Shown piece after piece: positions 1 through 5,814 of a stretch of DNA of 5,946 nucleotides. The stretch's first letter is position 1; the number at the start of each line of letters is the position of its first letter. A program made the position numbers and the translations under genes. The stretch is from Bacteroidales bacterium. Its GTDB lineage: Bacteria > Bacteroidota > Bacteroidia > Bacteroidales > CG2-30-32-10. The notes beneath the pieces were generated by a model. It made no database searches. It was not told the origin of the DNA and worked only from the letters and a program-made list of their open reading frames with translations. Location: positions 1 to 5,946 of the forward strand of contig DAOQAK010000088.1 in the NCBI GenBank assembly GCA_035353855.1, read 5' to 3'.

Positions 1-27
1 TCTCTTTAGACTTCATAAACTTTTTGC

Positions 28-543
28 TTAGTCCCCAGAAAATTTATGTGACCCAGAATTATTTTGCCATTTGTATTTTTCTGCATTTATATATGAGAAG
101 GCCGATGTAAGTGCCTGCGATTCTTTTAGCGTAGATGTATTAGTAACATTAATGTTTTTAATTATTTTACCATTGAATGAATATACTTTTCCATTTTTTG
201 TATGTACAATTAGTGTTGTTCCAAAAATTTCCGCATTTTCATAAGTCTGGATAAATCGGTAATGTAGGTCGCCGAGTTTATCTTCCTGAACATTTGAAAA
301 TGAAAAGCCCATTTCCGGTGATAAGCCAATGACTTTAAAAATCCAGCTTTGCCAATTATTAAAATTTATTTCGGAGCCTTGCCTGAATTTTATATATACC
401 GGAACATCCCTGCCTTTTTCATATGCTACACAGGCTGCTCCTGTAATTTTTTTTGTGGCTTCACTCGAAAAATAAATCTGTGCATTACTATAATTGTTAA
501 TACACAGAATTGAAACCAACACCATAAAGATAAATTTTTTCAT
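28..543 (-). CDS. Secreted FTP-propeptide-only protein, truncated paralogue of the M4 protease
   Basis: The 171-residue product starts with a signal peptide (MKKFIFMVLVSILCINNYSNA, cleavage before Gln22), so I chose the ATG at 543 rather than the in-frame ATG at 603, which would put 20 extra residues before it. Residues about 25-160 align throughout with residues 25-160 of the neighbouring M4 protease: SSEATKK against GSEAKK, NNWQSW against SDLQSW, LGDLHYRFIQTYEN against IGYTHYRYQQTYNG, and KVYSFNGKI against KVVSVNGKI. This is the FTP (fungalysin/thermolysin propeptide) region, which in the family chaperones folding and inhibits the enzyme. The reading frame stops just after KYKWQN, so most of the PepSY segment and the whole catalytic domain are missing. 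It is either a frameshifted or decayed protease gene or a stand-alone propeptide. After the stop, one other frame is open to the window edge, which permits a frameshift but does not prove one. No Shine-Dalgarno sequence is visible. Confidence 0.75.
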   Translation of the reverse strand: MKKFIFMVLVSILCINNYSNAQIYFSSEATKKITGAACVAYEKGRDVPVYIKFRQGSEINFNNWQSWIFKVIGLSPEMGFSFSNVQEDKLGDLHYRFIQTYENAEIFGTTLIVHTKNGKVYSFNGKIIKNINVTNTSTLKESQALTSAFSYINAEKYKWQNNSGSHKFSGD

Positions 544-600
544 AAAAGATTTGGTTTTAATTATTAATGTGATTGATATGATTGTTTCAAAGAAATTAGA

Positions 601-608
601 CAAAAATA
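601..608 (-). promoter_or_regulatory. Possible -7 element upstream of the propeptide gene
   Basis: Read on the minus strand this is TATTTTTG, a match to the Bacteroidota -7 consensus TAnnTTTG. It would start transcription roughly 50 bases before the ATG at 543. No TTG (-33) sits at the expected 17-23 base distance. The motif also overlaps an arm of an inverted repeat in very AT-rich DNA, so a chance match is likely. Confidence 0.2.
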
Positions 609-641
609 AAAATACTTCCTTGCGGGGAGGTTTTTATTTTT
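602..641. repeat. A/T-armed inverted repeat, possible bidirectional terminator or leader hairpin
   Basis: The arms are perfect 11-mers, AAAAATAAAAA (602-612) and TTTTTATTTTT (631-641). Inside them a short GC-rich stem is possible (CTTCC at 615-619 with GGGAG at 625-629, including one T-G pair). The form, a GC-rich core flanked by A and T runs, is that of an intrinsic terminator readable in both directions. It lies 59 bases upstream of the propeptide gene, with no visible gene ending beside it. It could be an attenuator, a leftover terminator of a lost gene, or a second terminator for the M4 protease transcript. Confidence 0.45.
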
Positions 642-699
642 ACAAATATCAAAATTTATTCTTTTAATAAAAATGTTTTAACATTAGTTTTACTCGTTC

Positions 700-762
700 T
701 TAAAAGATTGGCGGAATAACCTGGTATAGAAGAATTGTGGCAAGAGGTAAGCTCATTCTCAT
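700..762 (-). other. Twenty-codon hydrophobic reading frame in a GC-richer island
   Basis: The minus strand reads ATG at 760-762 to TAA at 700-702, giving a 20-residue hydrophobic peptide beginning MRMSLPLATILLY. The 72 bases around it (691-762) are about 39% G+C by hand count, clearly richer than the flanking spacer. No ribosome binding site or promoter is evident and I do not recognise the peptide. It may be non-coding: part of a dispersed repeat, a small RNA, or a gene remnant. Confidence 0.2.
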
Positions 763-809
763 TTACACATTATTAATATATCATGAATAAACCGGTATCG
801 TATCGGTAT

Positions 810-841
810 AAAAAAACCTCTGTATGATTACAGAGGTTTTT
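810..841 (-). terminator. Intrinsic terminator of the M4 protease gene
   Basis: A perfect 8-bp stem, CCTCTGTA (817-824) with TACAGAGG (829-836), encloses the loop TGAT. It is flanked by seven A (810-816) and five T (837-841). Read on the minus strand, the stem is followed by a seven-U tract 20-50 bases past the protease stop codon at 861. The A/T flanks extend the stem and would let it work in both directions. Confidence 0.9.
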
Positions 842-860
842 AGGATAATTAAATAGCTAG

Positions 861-3740
861 TTATTTCGTAATAGTTACTTTTTTTATGATAGTAGATTTA
901 TCAGATTTAAGTTTTACAAAATATACTCCCTGGCAAAAATCTGAAGCATCAATATGAATAGAGTTATTGTCATTGATTTTCTTCTCAAATAGCTTTTCTC
1001 CAATAATATTAATAATGCAGAGATTAACATTTTGATTATTTAAATTAGAAAAATTAATATCAAATGCACCGGAACTAGGATTCGGAAAAATATTGAAATC
1101 TACATCGGGAATTTCATAGGTGCCTACATTCGGGTCAATTAAAGCAGTAACGGGAGTTCTTGCGCTGGTACATAAAGTAGAAGTTTGTTCAACCTGCCAG
1201 TTGTAAAAGTAATAGTAATATGCCGTTGCTGTAGATCCGGCTGTATTTCCTGTAATGGAAATTAAATTTGAAACGGTGTAAGGATATACAGCTCCTGCAT
1301 TATCTCTCCAGAAATTACATGCTGCCGATGCTCCAAGTCTATAGCCTGTACCGCTTGGCACATTAAGGTTTAATGTGATTACCTGTTCTCCTGTTGTAGT
1401 AATGTTTATAGTTACTGAATCTATCCCGACTCCGCTGCTGTTTGCTAACCAGATGGTTTTATTACCTGTAGAATTTGCATAAACCTTAACAGTTTTAATG
1501 GTAAGAGGTGCTAATGCATCAAATATCATAGCCAACCTTGAAGTGCTGGTGTAATATCCGCCTGTTGTGGTTTTAGCTGTTAATCCAGCTGATTGTGTCG
1601 GATATGTTGTGCCAACATCATTTTGTACATAGTATGTTGTAGTGGCGGATATTGTTGGCGAATAGGTTGCGCCTGTATTTACAATAGTTCCACCTGTTGC
1701 CTGGTTATACCAGTTAAGTGTTCCGCTACCTGATGCACTTAAATATGCAGTTCCTGCAACTGGTATCGTATCTCCAATAGTAGTAGGAGAAGTAGGAGCA
1801 TCAATATTAATAAAAGAAGTTTTGGTTATTGAGTCATTGCCGCAAGTGCCTCCATATGCTACTAATTTTACATCAAAAACTCCTTCTGTGTTATATGTAT
1901 GTGAGGGGCTGGCCTGAGTGCTGGTTGTTCCATCACCAAAATTCCACAAATATGACGAAGCACCTGAACTTTGATTTGTAAATTGAATGGTTGCAGGAAC
2001 AGAACAAGATGTACTGTTAGCTGATGTAAATCCTGAAACAGTTACTCCGCTTGTTGAAGCAGCGCCCACACCTACAGCATACCATGCATTTTCAACAGCA
2101 GCAAGCTCGGGGGAACATGTGCCGGGGTAGAGATCGTTACAAGCTTGAATAGAATAGGTCCGAGCAGCAGCATAATCAGATGATGAGGTTAAATAGTTTG
2201 TTAACGTGCGAAATGCAATAGCGGCGGCTTTAGTCATTCCGATTGCACTTACATTATAAGCATTTCCTTTGTCATTAGTGCCTGAACCACCTTGGGTTAA
2301 TAAATAAAACCAGTATGCCATAGGTCCATTATTATAATGAACGCCTCCGTTATCGCTGGTACCTGTATACCAGTTAGTGCCTTCGTAAGTATCAGGTAAT
2401 GAATATGCATTTGGGTTTGAAATATCTCTTACAATAACTCCAATATCTTCGCCCATTGACCAGTTAGCAGCTGCTGGTTTTGCATACCATTCTATACAGG
2501 TTCCGAAAATATCACTGTACCCTTCACTTAATGCTCCTGATTCATCCTGGTAGGTGAGGTTTGCTGTGTTTGATGTTAATCCATGAGTTATTTCATGTCC
2601 ACAAATATCAATTGATGTTAAAGGTCCGTATGTATCACTGCCAGATGTTCCGCCATCGCCAAAAACCATATAGCTTCCGCTCCAATAAGCATTAATATAA
2701 TTTGAACTGTAATGAACATAAAGCATAAGTTTATAACCATTGCCATCAATGCTGTTTCTACCATATGTGTTGTAAAAATAATCATAAGTTTTTTCAGCAG
2801 CCCAATGTGCATCCGTTGCTACTTCATCTTTAGAAGTATTCACGTTATTCCAGTTATTATCTGTATCAGTAAAATCAACAGCAGAAGACGTAGATGTTCC
2901 ATTCTTTAAATTTAATGTTTGAATACCATTACCCCTGGAAGTTTCTCTAAGCCTGTATGATGATGTGCTTTGCTGATCGGTTGTTATTGTTTGTGTTCCG
3001 CTATATTTTGTAACAGCTGTTCCTTGAACATCTGTAGTGTTAATCCTGTTATGTTTTGCAATTATTTTTCCTGTGTTAACATCAACATAAATGTAATCGC
3101 GGCTTAAAGGTTGGTTTGCAAAAATATCAAAACGATAAGCAAGGTAATATTTGTCAGAAGAAAATTTTCCGTTTTCAGGTACTATTACCATTTCGCCTTT
3201 TGGGTAATATGTTGCTTTTGAATCATCAAGTAAATACTGAAGATTTTTTTCTTCCTGCGGGATTTCCCATTGATAAACTTTAGCGTTAACATAACCTAAT
3301 GCTTTCTGAAGAGCAACGCTTTCGTTTATTGAAACATTTGTAGAAGCTTCTACATATTTTTTAATTTTTCCATTCACTGAAACTACTTTGTTATTTTTTA
3401 CATGAGCGATGTAATCGCCACCAATAACAGGGTATCCGTTATATGTTTGCTGATAACGGTAATGCGTGTAACCGATTTGATCGTTTTCTGATTTGGTAAA
3501 TTTTAAATCGAAGCTTGAAGGCAAATCAAAATTATTTATCAGCCATGATTGCAGATCTGACAGATCTATTTCCTGTCCTTTACTGAAATTGATCAATGAA
3601 GGTAAATAATCATCGTTAATTAAAACGACTGATTCAGCACTGTTAACTATTTTTTTTGCTTCACTTCCAGTTATAAACTGGGCATTTGATAAGTATTGCA
3701 TAAAGATACCTGTCAAAATAAGAAAGATAGTTTTTTTCAT
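861..3740 (-). CDS. Secreted M4 (thermolysin-like) zinc metalloprotease with T9SS sorting domain
   Basis: This 959-residue preproenzyme should cleave proteins outside the cell or at its surface. In order it has a signal peptide (1-20, ending SNA before Gln21), an FTP propeptide region (about 45-130), a PepSY-like propeptide (about 135-230) and an M4 catalytic domain (about 238-557). All key residues are present: the zinc motif HEITH (His382, Glu383, His386), the third zinc ligand Glu406 in GALSEGYSD, and the transition-state His468 in GGVHYNNG. A PKD domain follows (about 565-647, WNFGDG at 599-604), then an Ig-like stretch (about 650-706), a Thr/Ser/Tyr-rich beta-type region of unknown function (about 710-870) and a type A T9SS C-terminal sorting domain (about 880-959: FPNPSSG, then GEKLFEKK, GVYFVKLK). 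Export is therefore Sec to the periplasm, then T9SS across the outer membrane. The ATG at 3740 directly precedes the signal peptide. The gene is monocistronic, with its own promoter and terminator. Confidence 0.96.
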   Translation of the reverse strand: MKKTIFLILTGIFMQYLSNAQFITGSEAKKIVNSAESVVLINDDYLPSLINFSKGQEIDLSDLQSWLINNFDLPSSFDLKFTKSENDQIGYTHYRYQQTYNGYPVIGGDYIAHVKNNKVVSVNGKIKKYVEASTNVSINESVALQKALGYVNAKVYQWEIPQEEKNLQYLLDDSKATYYPKGEMVIVPENGKFSSDKYYLAYRFDIFANQPLSRDYIYVDVNTGKIIAKHNRINTTDVQGTAVTKYSGTQTITTDQQSTSSYRLRETSRGNGIQTLNLKNGTSTSSAVDFTDTDNNWNNVNTSKDEVATDAHWAAEKTYDYFYNTYGRNSIDGNGYKLMLYVHYSSNYINAYWSGSYMVFGDGGTSGSDTYGPLTSIDICGHEITHGLTSNTANLTYQDESGALSEGYSDIFGTCIEWYAKPAAANWSMGEDIGVIVRDISNPNAYSLPDTYEGTNWYTGTSDNGGVHYNNGPMAYWFYLLTQGGSGTNDKGNAYNVSAIGMTKAAAIAFRTLTNYLTSSSDYAAARTYSIQACNDLYPGTCSPELAAVENAWYAVGVGAASTSGVTVSGFTSANSTSCSVPATIQFTNQSSGASSYLWNFGDGTTSTQASPSHTYNTEGVFDVKLVAYGGTCGNDSITKTSFINIDAPTSPTTIGDTIPVAGTAYLSASGSGTLNWYNQATGGTIVNTGATYSPTISATTTYYVQNDVGTTYPTQSAGLTAKTTTGGYYTSTSRLAMIFDALAPLTIKTVKVYANSTGNKTIWLANSSGVGIDSVTINITTTGEQVITLNLNVPSGTGYRLGASAACNFWRDNAGAVYPYTVSNLISITGNTAGSTATAYYYYFYNWQVEQTSTLCTSARTPVTALIDPNVGTYEIPDVDFNIFPNPSSGAFDINFSNLNNQNVNLCIINIIGEKLFEKKINDNNSIHIDASDFCQGVYFVKLKSDKSTIIKKVTITK

Positions 3741-3777
3741 AACGATTTAGGGTGTTTGTGTTAGTTAAAATGATGAA

Positions 3778-3808
3778 CAAATATAAAAATAAAAAAAGTA
3801 TAAATCAA
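3778..3808 (-). promoter_or_regulatory. Bacteroidota-type promoter of the M4 protease
   Basis: On the minus strand TTG (3806-3808) is followed after exactly 20 bases by TATATTTG (3778-3785), matching the known Bacteroidota primary sigma consensus TTG-N17-23-TAnnTTTG. Transcription would begin near 3770, giving a leader of about 30 bases before the ATG at 3740. That leader has no Shine-Dalgarno motif, as is usual in the phylum. Confidence 0.75.
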
Positions 3809-3824
3809 GCAGCTACAAAAGAAT

Positions 3825-3854
3825 AGTGTTAATTTATATGTATAAATTAACACT
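3825..3854. repeat. Perfect 14-bp inverted repeat upstream of the protease promoter
   Basis: AGTGTTAATTTATA (3825-3838) and TATAAATTAACACT (3841-3854) are exact reverse complements separated by two bases (TG). The centre lies about 70 bases upstream of the predicted protease start of transcription and 17 bases separate the dyad from the -33 element. Such a site suits a dimeric DNA-binding protein. A terminator is less likely: no long T run follows on either strand and no gene ends here. Confidence 0.7.
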
Positions 3855-3862
3855 GTTAAAAT

Positions 3863-3896
3863 GGTAATATCTATGTAATAATAATATTTTATTACC
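3863..3896. repeat. GTAATA motif cluster forming overlapping dyads
   Basis: GTAATA occurs directly repeated at 3864-3869 and 3875-3880 and inverted (TATTAC) at 3890-3895. The second copy and the inverted copy form a dyad, GTAATAA (3875-3881) with TTATTAC (3889-3895). The outer pair is GGTAATA (3863-3869) with TATTACC (3890-3896). It could be a secondary protein-binding region, but low-complexity AT DNA makes such patterns common. Confidence 0.3.
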
Positions 3897-4145
3897 AACG
3901 GGTTTTTTTTTAAAATGAAAATTTATACAAATTTAAGAAGAAAGTATAAAATATATTGAAAAATAGTTAATGTTTTTCGATACTGAATTATATTACAATG
4001 ATGTAATTGATTTTTTTGATAGCAGTATATAAAAATAATTCTCCAATTATAATTTACTTTATTAATTGGTATTTCTTTCATGTAAATTGTTTTAATAAGT
4101 GGAAATATCTTTAATGAAGTTAATCTCATTATCCGTTTTTTTTGT

Positions 4146-4153
4146 TATTTTTG
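4146..4153 (+). promoter_or_regulatory. Possible -7 element of the chimeric regulator gene
   Basis: TATTTTTG matches TAnnTTTG and would place the transcript start about 24 bases before the ATG at 4184. No TTG lies at the right distance upstream. An alternative is TATCTTTA (4106-4113), with TTG at 4087-4089 and a 16-base gap, but its last base is off consensus. Neither is convincing. Confidence 0.25.
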
Positions 4154-4183
4154 TTAATTATTTTTCTATACAGAATATTATTA

Positions 4184-5155
4184 ATGATACTTATCAGACC
4201 CTTTTTCATTATTGCGTTTTTGTTATATTTAAATTTTGTAACTGCATCTGAAAAAGATACAGTTGAAGTAAACATATTGCTTGATAAATGTAAAAGAGAA
4301 GTAAATATCGATCCTAAAAATGCAAATGTTCTTTGTTTCGAATATTTGGAAATCAGCACTCAAAAAAACTTTTATAATAAGGTCTCCGAATGCCTTATTC
4401 AGCTTGGTATTGAACATGGTTATGTAAAAAATTATGATGCCGCAATAATCTTTTTAAAAAAAGCCAACTACCTAAATCATCTTATAAAAAATTTTCAAGA
4501 AGAATCAATTAACTGGTTGAAAACACATAAGGAGCCGGATTTGATTTTTATGGATATTCAATTATCGGATGGTTTAAGTTTTGAAATTTTTGATCATATT
4601 CAAACCACGCTTCCTTTGATATTTGTTACTGTACTCGACAACCAGATGATTAACGCTTTTAAAGTTAATAGTATTGATTATTTACTTAAGCCTGTCAGAG
4701 AAGAAGCATTGAATACGAGTATTGAAAAATTTAATAAGCTAAGGGGAAAATATTTTTTAAATGCACCCAAACAGGATATTTATAATTTCCTGAAGTCTGA
4801 AGTAAAAAATAAAAATTACAAAAATCGTATACTGCTGAAAATAGGTAATGTTTACAAAACTGTTTTTACTGATGATATCGCATATTTTTCAGTGGAAAAA
4901 GAAGGGTTATATATTTATAAGTTTGATGGCGCAAAAATATTTGCAGGAACTCCGCTGGATGCATTCGAAACGATGCTGAATCCTTCTGGCTTTTTTAGAA
5001 TCAACAGGCAATATATTATCAATATTAAACCGATTCAATCAATTCAGCAATATTTTAACAGCCTGTTAATACTTACTTTAAGCCCTTCTGTTAATGAAAA
5101 AGTAATAGTTAGCCATGAAAAAGTTTCTGATTTTAAAGAGTGGTTAAATCAATAA
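4184..5155 (+). CDS. Chimeric protein: exported TPR sensor-kinase start fused to partial receiver and LytTR domain
   Basis: The ATG at 4184 gives 323 residues and directly starts a signal peptide (MILIRPFFIIAFLLYLNFVTA), so I prefer it to the TTG at 4142. Residues about 23-100 look like the periplasmic TPR start of a Bacteroidota sensor kinase (ISTQKNFYN, then YVKNYDAAIIFLKKA). Around residues 101-108 the sequence changes abruptly to the middle of a LytTR-type response regulator: INWLKTHKEPDLIFMDIQL with phospho-acceptor Asp124, Thr149 in IFVTV, and Lys169 in LLKP. The first part of the receiver (strand 1, helix 1, strand 2 and the acidic metal-binding pair) is absent. A complete LytTR DNA-binding domain follows (about 213-322, with FFRINRQYIINIKPI and VIVSHEKVSDFKEWL). 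With an export signal in front, the DNA-binding domain would be sent out of the cytoplasm, so a working regulator is unlikely. The likely origin is an in-frame deletion between adjacent kinase and regulator genes, or a misassembly. Confidence 0.85.
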   Translation: MILIRPFFIIAFLLYLNFVTASEKDTVEVNILLDKCKREVNIDPKNANVLCFEYLEISTQKNFYNKVSECLIQLGIEHGYVKNYDAAIIFLKKANYLNHLIKNFQEESINWLKTHKEPDLIFMDIQLSDGLSFEIFDHIQTTLPLIFVTVLDNQMINAFKVNSIDYLLKPVREEALNTSIEKFNKLRGKYFLNAPKQDIYNFLKSEVKNKNYKNRILLKIGNVYKTVFTDDIAYFSVEKEGLYIYKFDGAKIFAGTPLDAFETMLNPSGFFRINRQYIINIKPIQSIQQYFNSLLILTLSPSVNEKVIVSHEKVSDFKEWLNQ

Positions 5156-5246
5156 AGGTAAAGCTAAAGTGGAGTATTTTTTTTCGTATTATAAAGAAAT
5201 AAAAAACCAATATAGTTAAGCAAAATAAAAAATAAATAAATAAAAT

Positions 5247-5663
5247 ATGAAACGTACTGCAAAAGCACACTGGTCTGGAGACCTTAAAGAAGGCAAAGGA
5301 ACATTAACAACACAAAGTGGTATTTTAAACAACACGAATTATAGTTTCAAAACACGTTTTGAAGAAGGTGAAAATGGAACCAATCCTGAAGAACTACTTG
5401 CTGCTGCTCATGCCGGTTGTTTTACAATGTCGGTTGCTTCAATTTTATCTAAAAAAGGGATTGTGCCTGTTTCTTTGGATACAACAGCATCTTTAACGAT
5501 GGAAGGGTTGACGATTACAGCTATACACCTTTCAATATCGGCTTCAGCAAAAGGCATTAGTGCTGATGAGTTTATTGCTATTACCAAGGATGCAGAAAAA
5601 AATTGCATTATTTCCAAAGCATTAAGCGTATTAATTACTTCCGAAGCTCATTTTATTGAATAA
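5247..5663 (+). CDS. osmC: OsmC/Ohr-family peroxiredoxin-like protein (OsmC type)
   Basis: This 138-residue cytoplasmic protein, close to the usual length of about 140, should reduce organic hydroperoxides with a pair of redox cysteines. Cys58 sits in the family motif NPEELLAAAHAGCF and Cys120 in AEKNCIISKAL. Arg37 (FKTRF) and Glu48/Glu49 are placed like the residues that activate the first cysteine. OsmC proteins usually have a proline after the second cysteine (NCPxSKAL), but here it is Ile121. The fold is normally an obligate dimer. There is no signal peptide. The ATG at 5247 follows a run of AAAT repeats and an A-rich leader, which serves in place of a Shine-Dalgarno site in this phylum. 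It lies 91 bases after the chimeric regulator with no clear terminator or promoter between them, so co-transcription is possible. The name osmC is by family resemblance; orthology was not tested. Confidence 0.93.
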   Translation: MKRTAKAHWSGDLKEGKGTLTTQSGILNNTNYSFKTRFEEGENGTNPEELLAAAHAGCFTMSVASILSKKGIVPVSLDTTASLTMEGLTITAIHLSISASAKGISADEFIAITKDAEKNCIISKALSVLITSEAHFIE

Positions 5664-5733
5664 AATATTTGATCAGAAGCAGTATTAATTCATATATCCC
5701 GCTTTTGATTTTTAATATCATTTATACTGTTGA

Positions 5734-5754
5734 CCAACAGCTAGTGTCTGCTGG
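5734..5754. repeat. Hairpin downstream of the OsmC gene
   Basis: CCAACAG (5734-5740) pairs with CTGCTGG (5748-5754) apart from one A-C mismatch, around a 7-base loop. It lies about 70 bases past the OsmC stop codon. There is no U tract behind it, so it is a poor intrinsic terminator; it might mark the 3' end of the mRNA. Confidence 0.3.
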
Positions 5755-5796
5755 CGTGATACGATCATATCTTTATTAAAATAATTTCATTTGTTT

Positions 5797-5814
5797 ATTG
5801 CATTAGCGTGCAAT
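5797..5814. repeat. Short inverted repeat near the right edge
   Basis: ATTGCA (5797-5802) and TGCAAT (5809-5814) are exact reverse complements around TTAGCG. No T run follows on either strand. It could be a small operator-like dyad for a gene beyond the window, or chance. Confidence 0.25.

Larger units (their letters stand above)
544..860. other. Intergenic spacer between the two protease-related genes
   Basis: This 317-base gap lies between two genes transcribed in the same (minus) direction. It contains the terminator of the M4 protease gene, a short GC-richer island with a 20-codon reading frame, an A/T-armed inverted repeat and a possible weak promoter for the propeptide gene. I see no tRNA, no sizeable coding region and no insertion-sequence ends. 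Because a strong terminator follows the upstream gene, the propeptide gene would need its own promoter here. Confidence 0.6.
3741..4183. other. Divergent AT-rich intergenic region
   Basis: These 443 bases separate the minus-strand protease from the plus-strand chimeric regulator. They hold the protease promoter, a long perfect inverted repeat (3825-3854), a weaker dyad with a repeated GTAATA motif (3863-3896), and a CCAATTA/TAATTGG pair (4043-4049 and 4063-4069). Plus-strand promoter candidates for the regulator are weak. I find no RNA gene and no credible protein gene in it. Confidence 0.6.

Noticed and set aside
544..603. Upstream ATG at 603 for the propeptide gene
   Set aside because: It would bury the MKKF signal-peptide start behind 20 residues, whereas the paralogue starts at the equivalent MKK.
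790..807. Repeated CGGTAT around CGTAT near the protease terminator
   Set aside because: Two six-base copies separated by five bases are too short to call a functional repeat; no partner sites were seen elsewhere in the window.
2618..2909. Short open frames on both strands inside the M4 protease gene
   Set aside because: They lie entirely within strongly supported catalytic-domain coding sequence, have odd compositions and resemble no protein family.
3923..4129. Minus-strand 68-codon frame in the divergent spacer
   Set aside because: It is rich in Ile, Tyr, Lys and Asn, as random AT-rich DNA is, with no signal peptide, domain or promoter.
4142..4183. TTG start extending the chimeric regulator by 14 residues
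   Set aside because: The ATG at 4184 begins a normal-length signal peptide; the extension only adds hydrophobic residues and has no ribosome binding site.
4114..4251. Plus-strand frame starting MKLISLSVFFVIFVNYF
   Set aside because: The start resembles a signal peptide, but the 45-codon frame ends inside the regulator gene in another frame, and the downstream part is poly-hydrophobic noise from AT-rich DNA.
4129..4417. Minus-strand frames opposite the start of the chimeric regulator
   Set aside because: They are antisense to a gene with recognisable TPR and receiver sequence and have no support of their own.
5156..5190. Run of eight T (5177-5184) after the chimeric regulator as a terminator
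   Set aside because: No convincing stem precedes the T run.
5408..5617. Minus-strand frame inside the OsmC gene
   Set aside because: It is a shadow of a well-supported gene.
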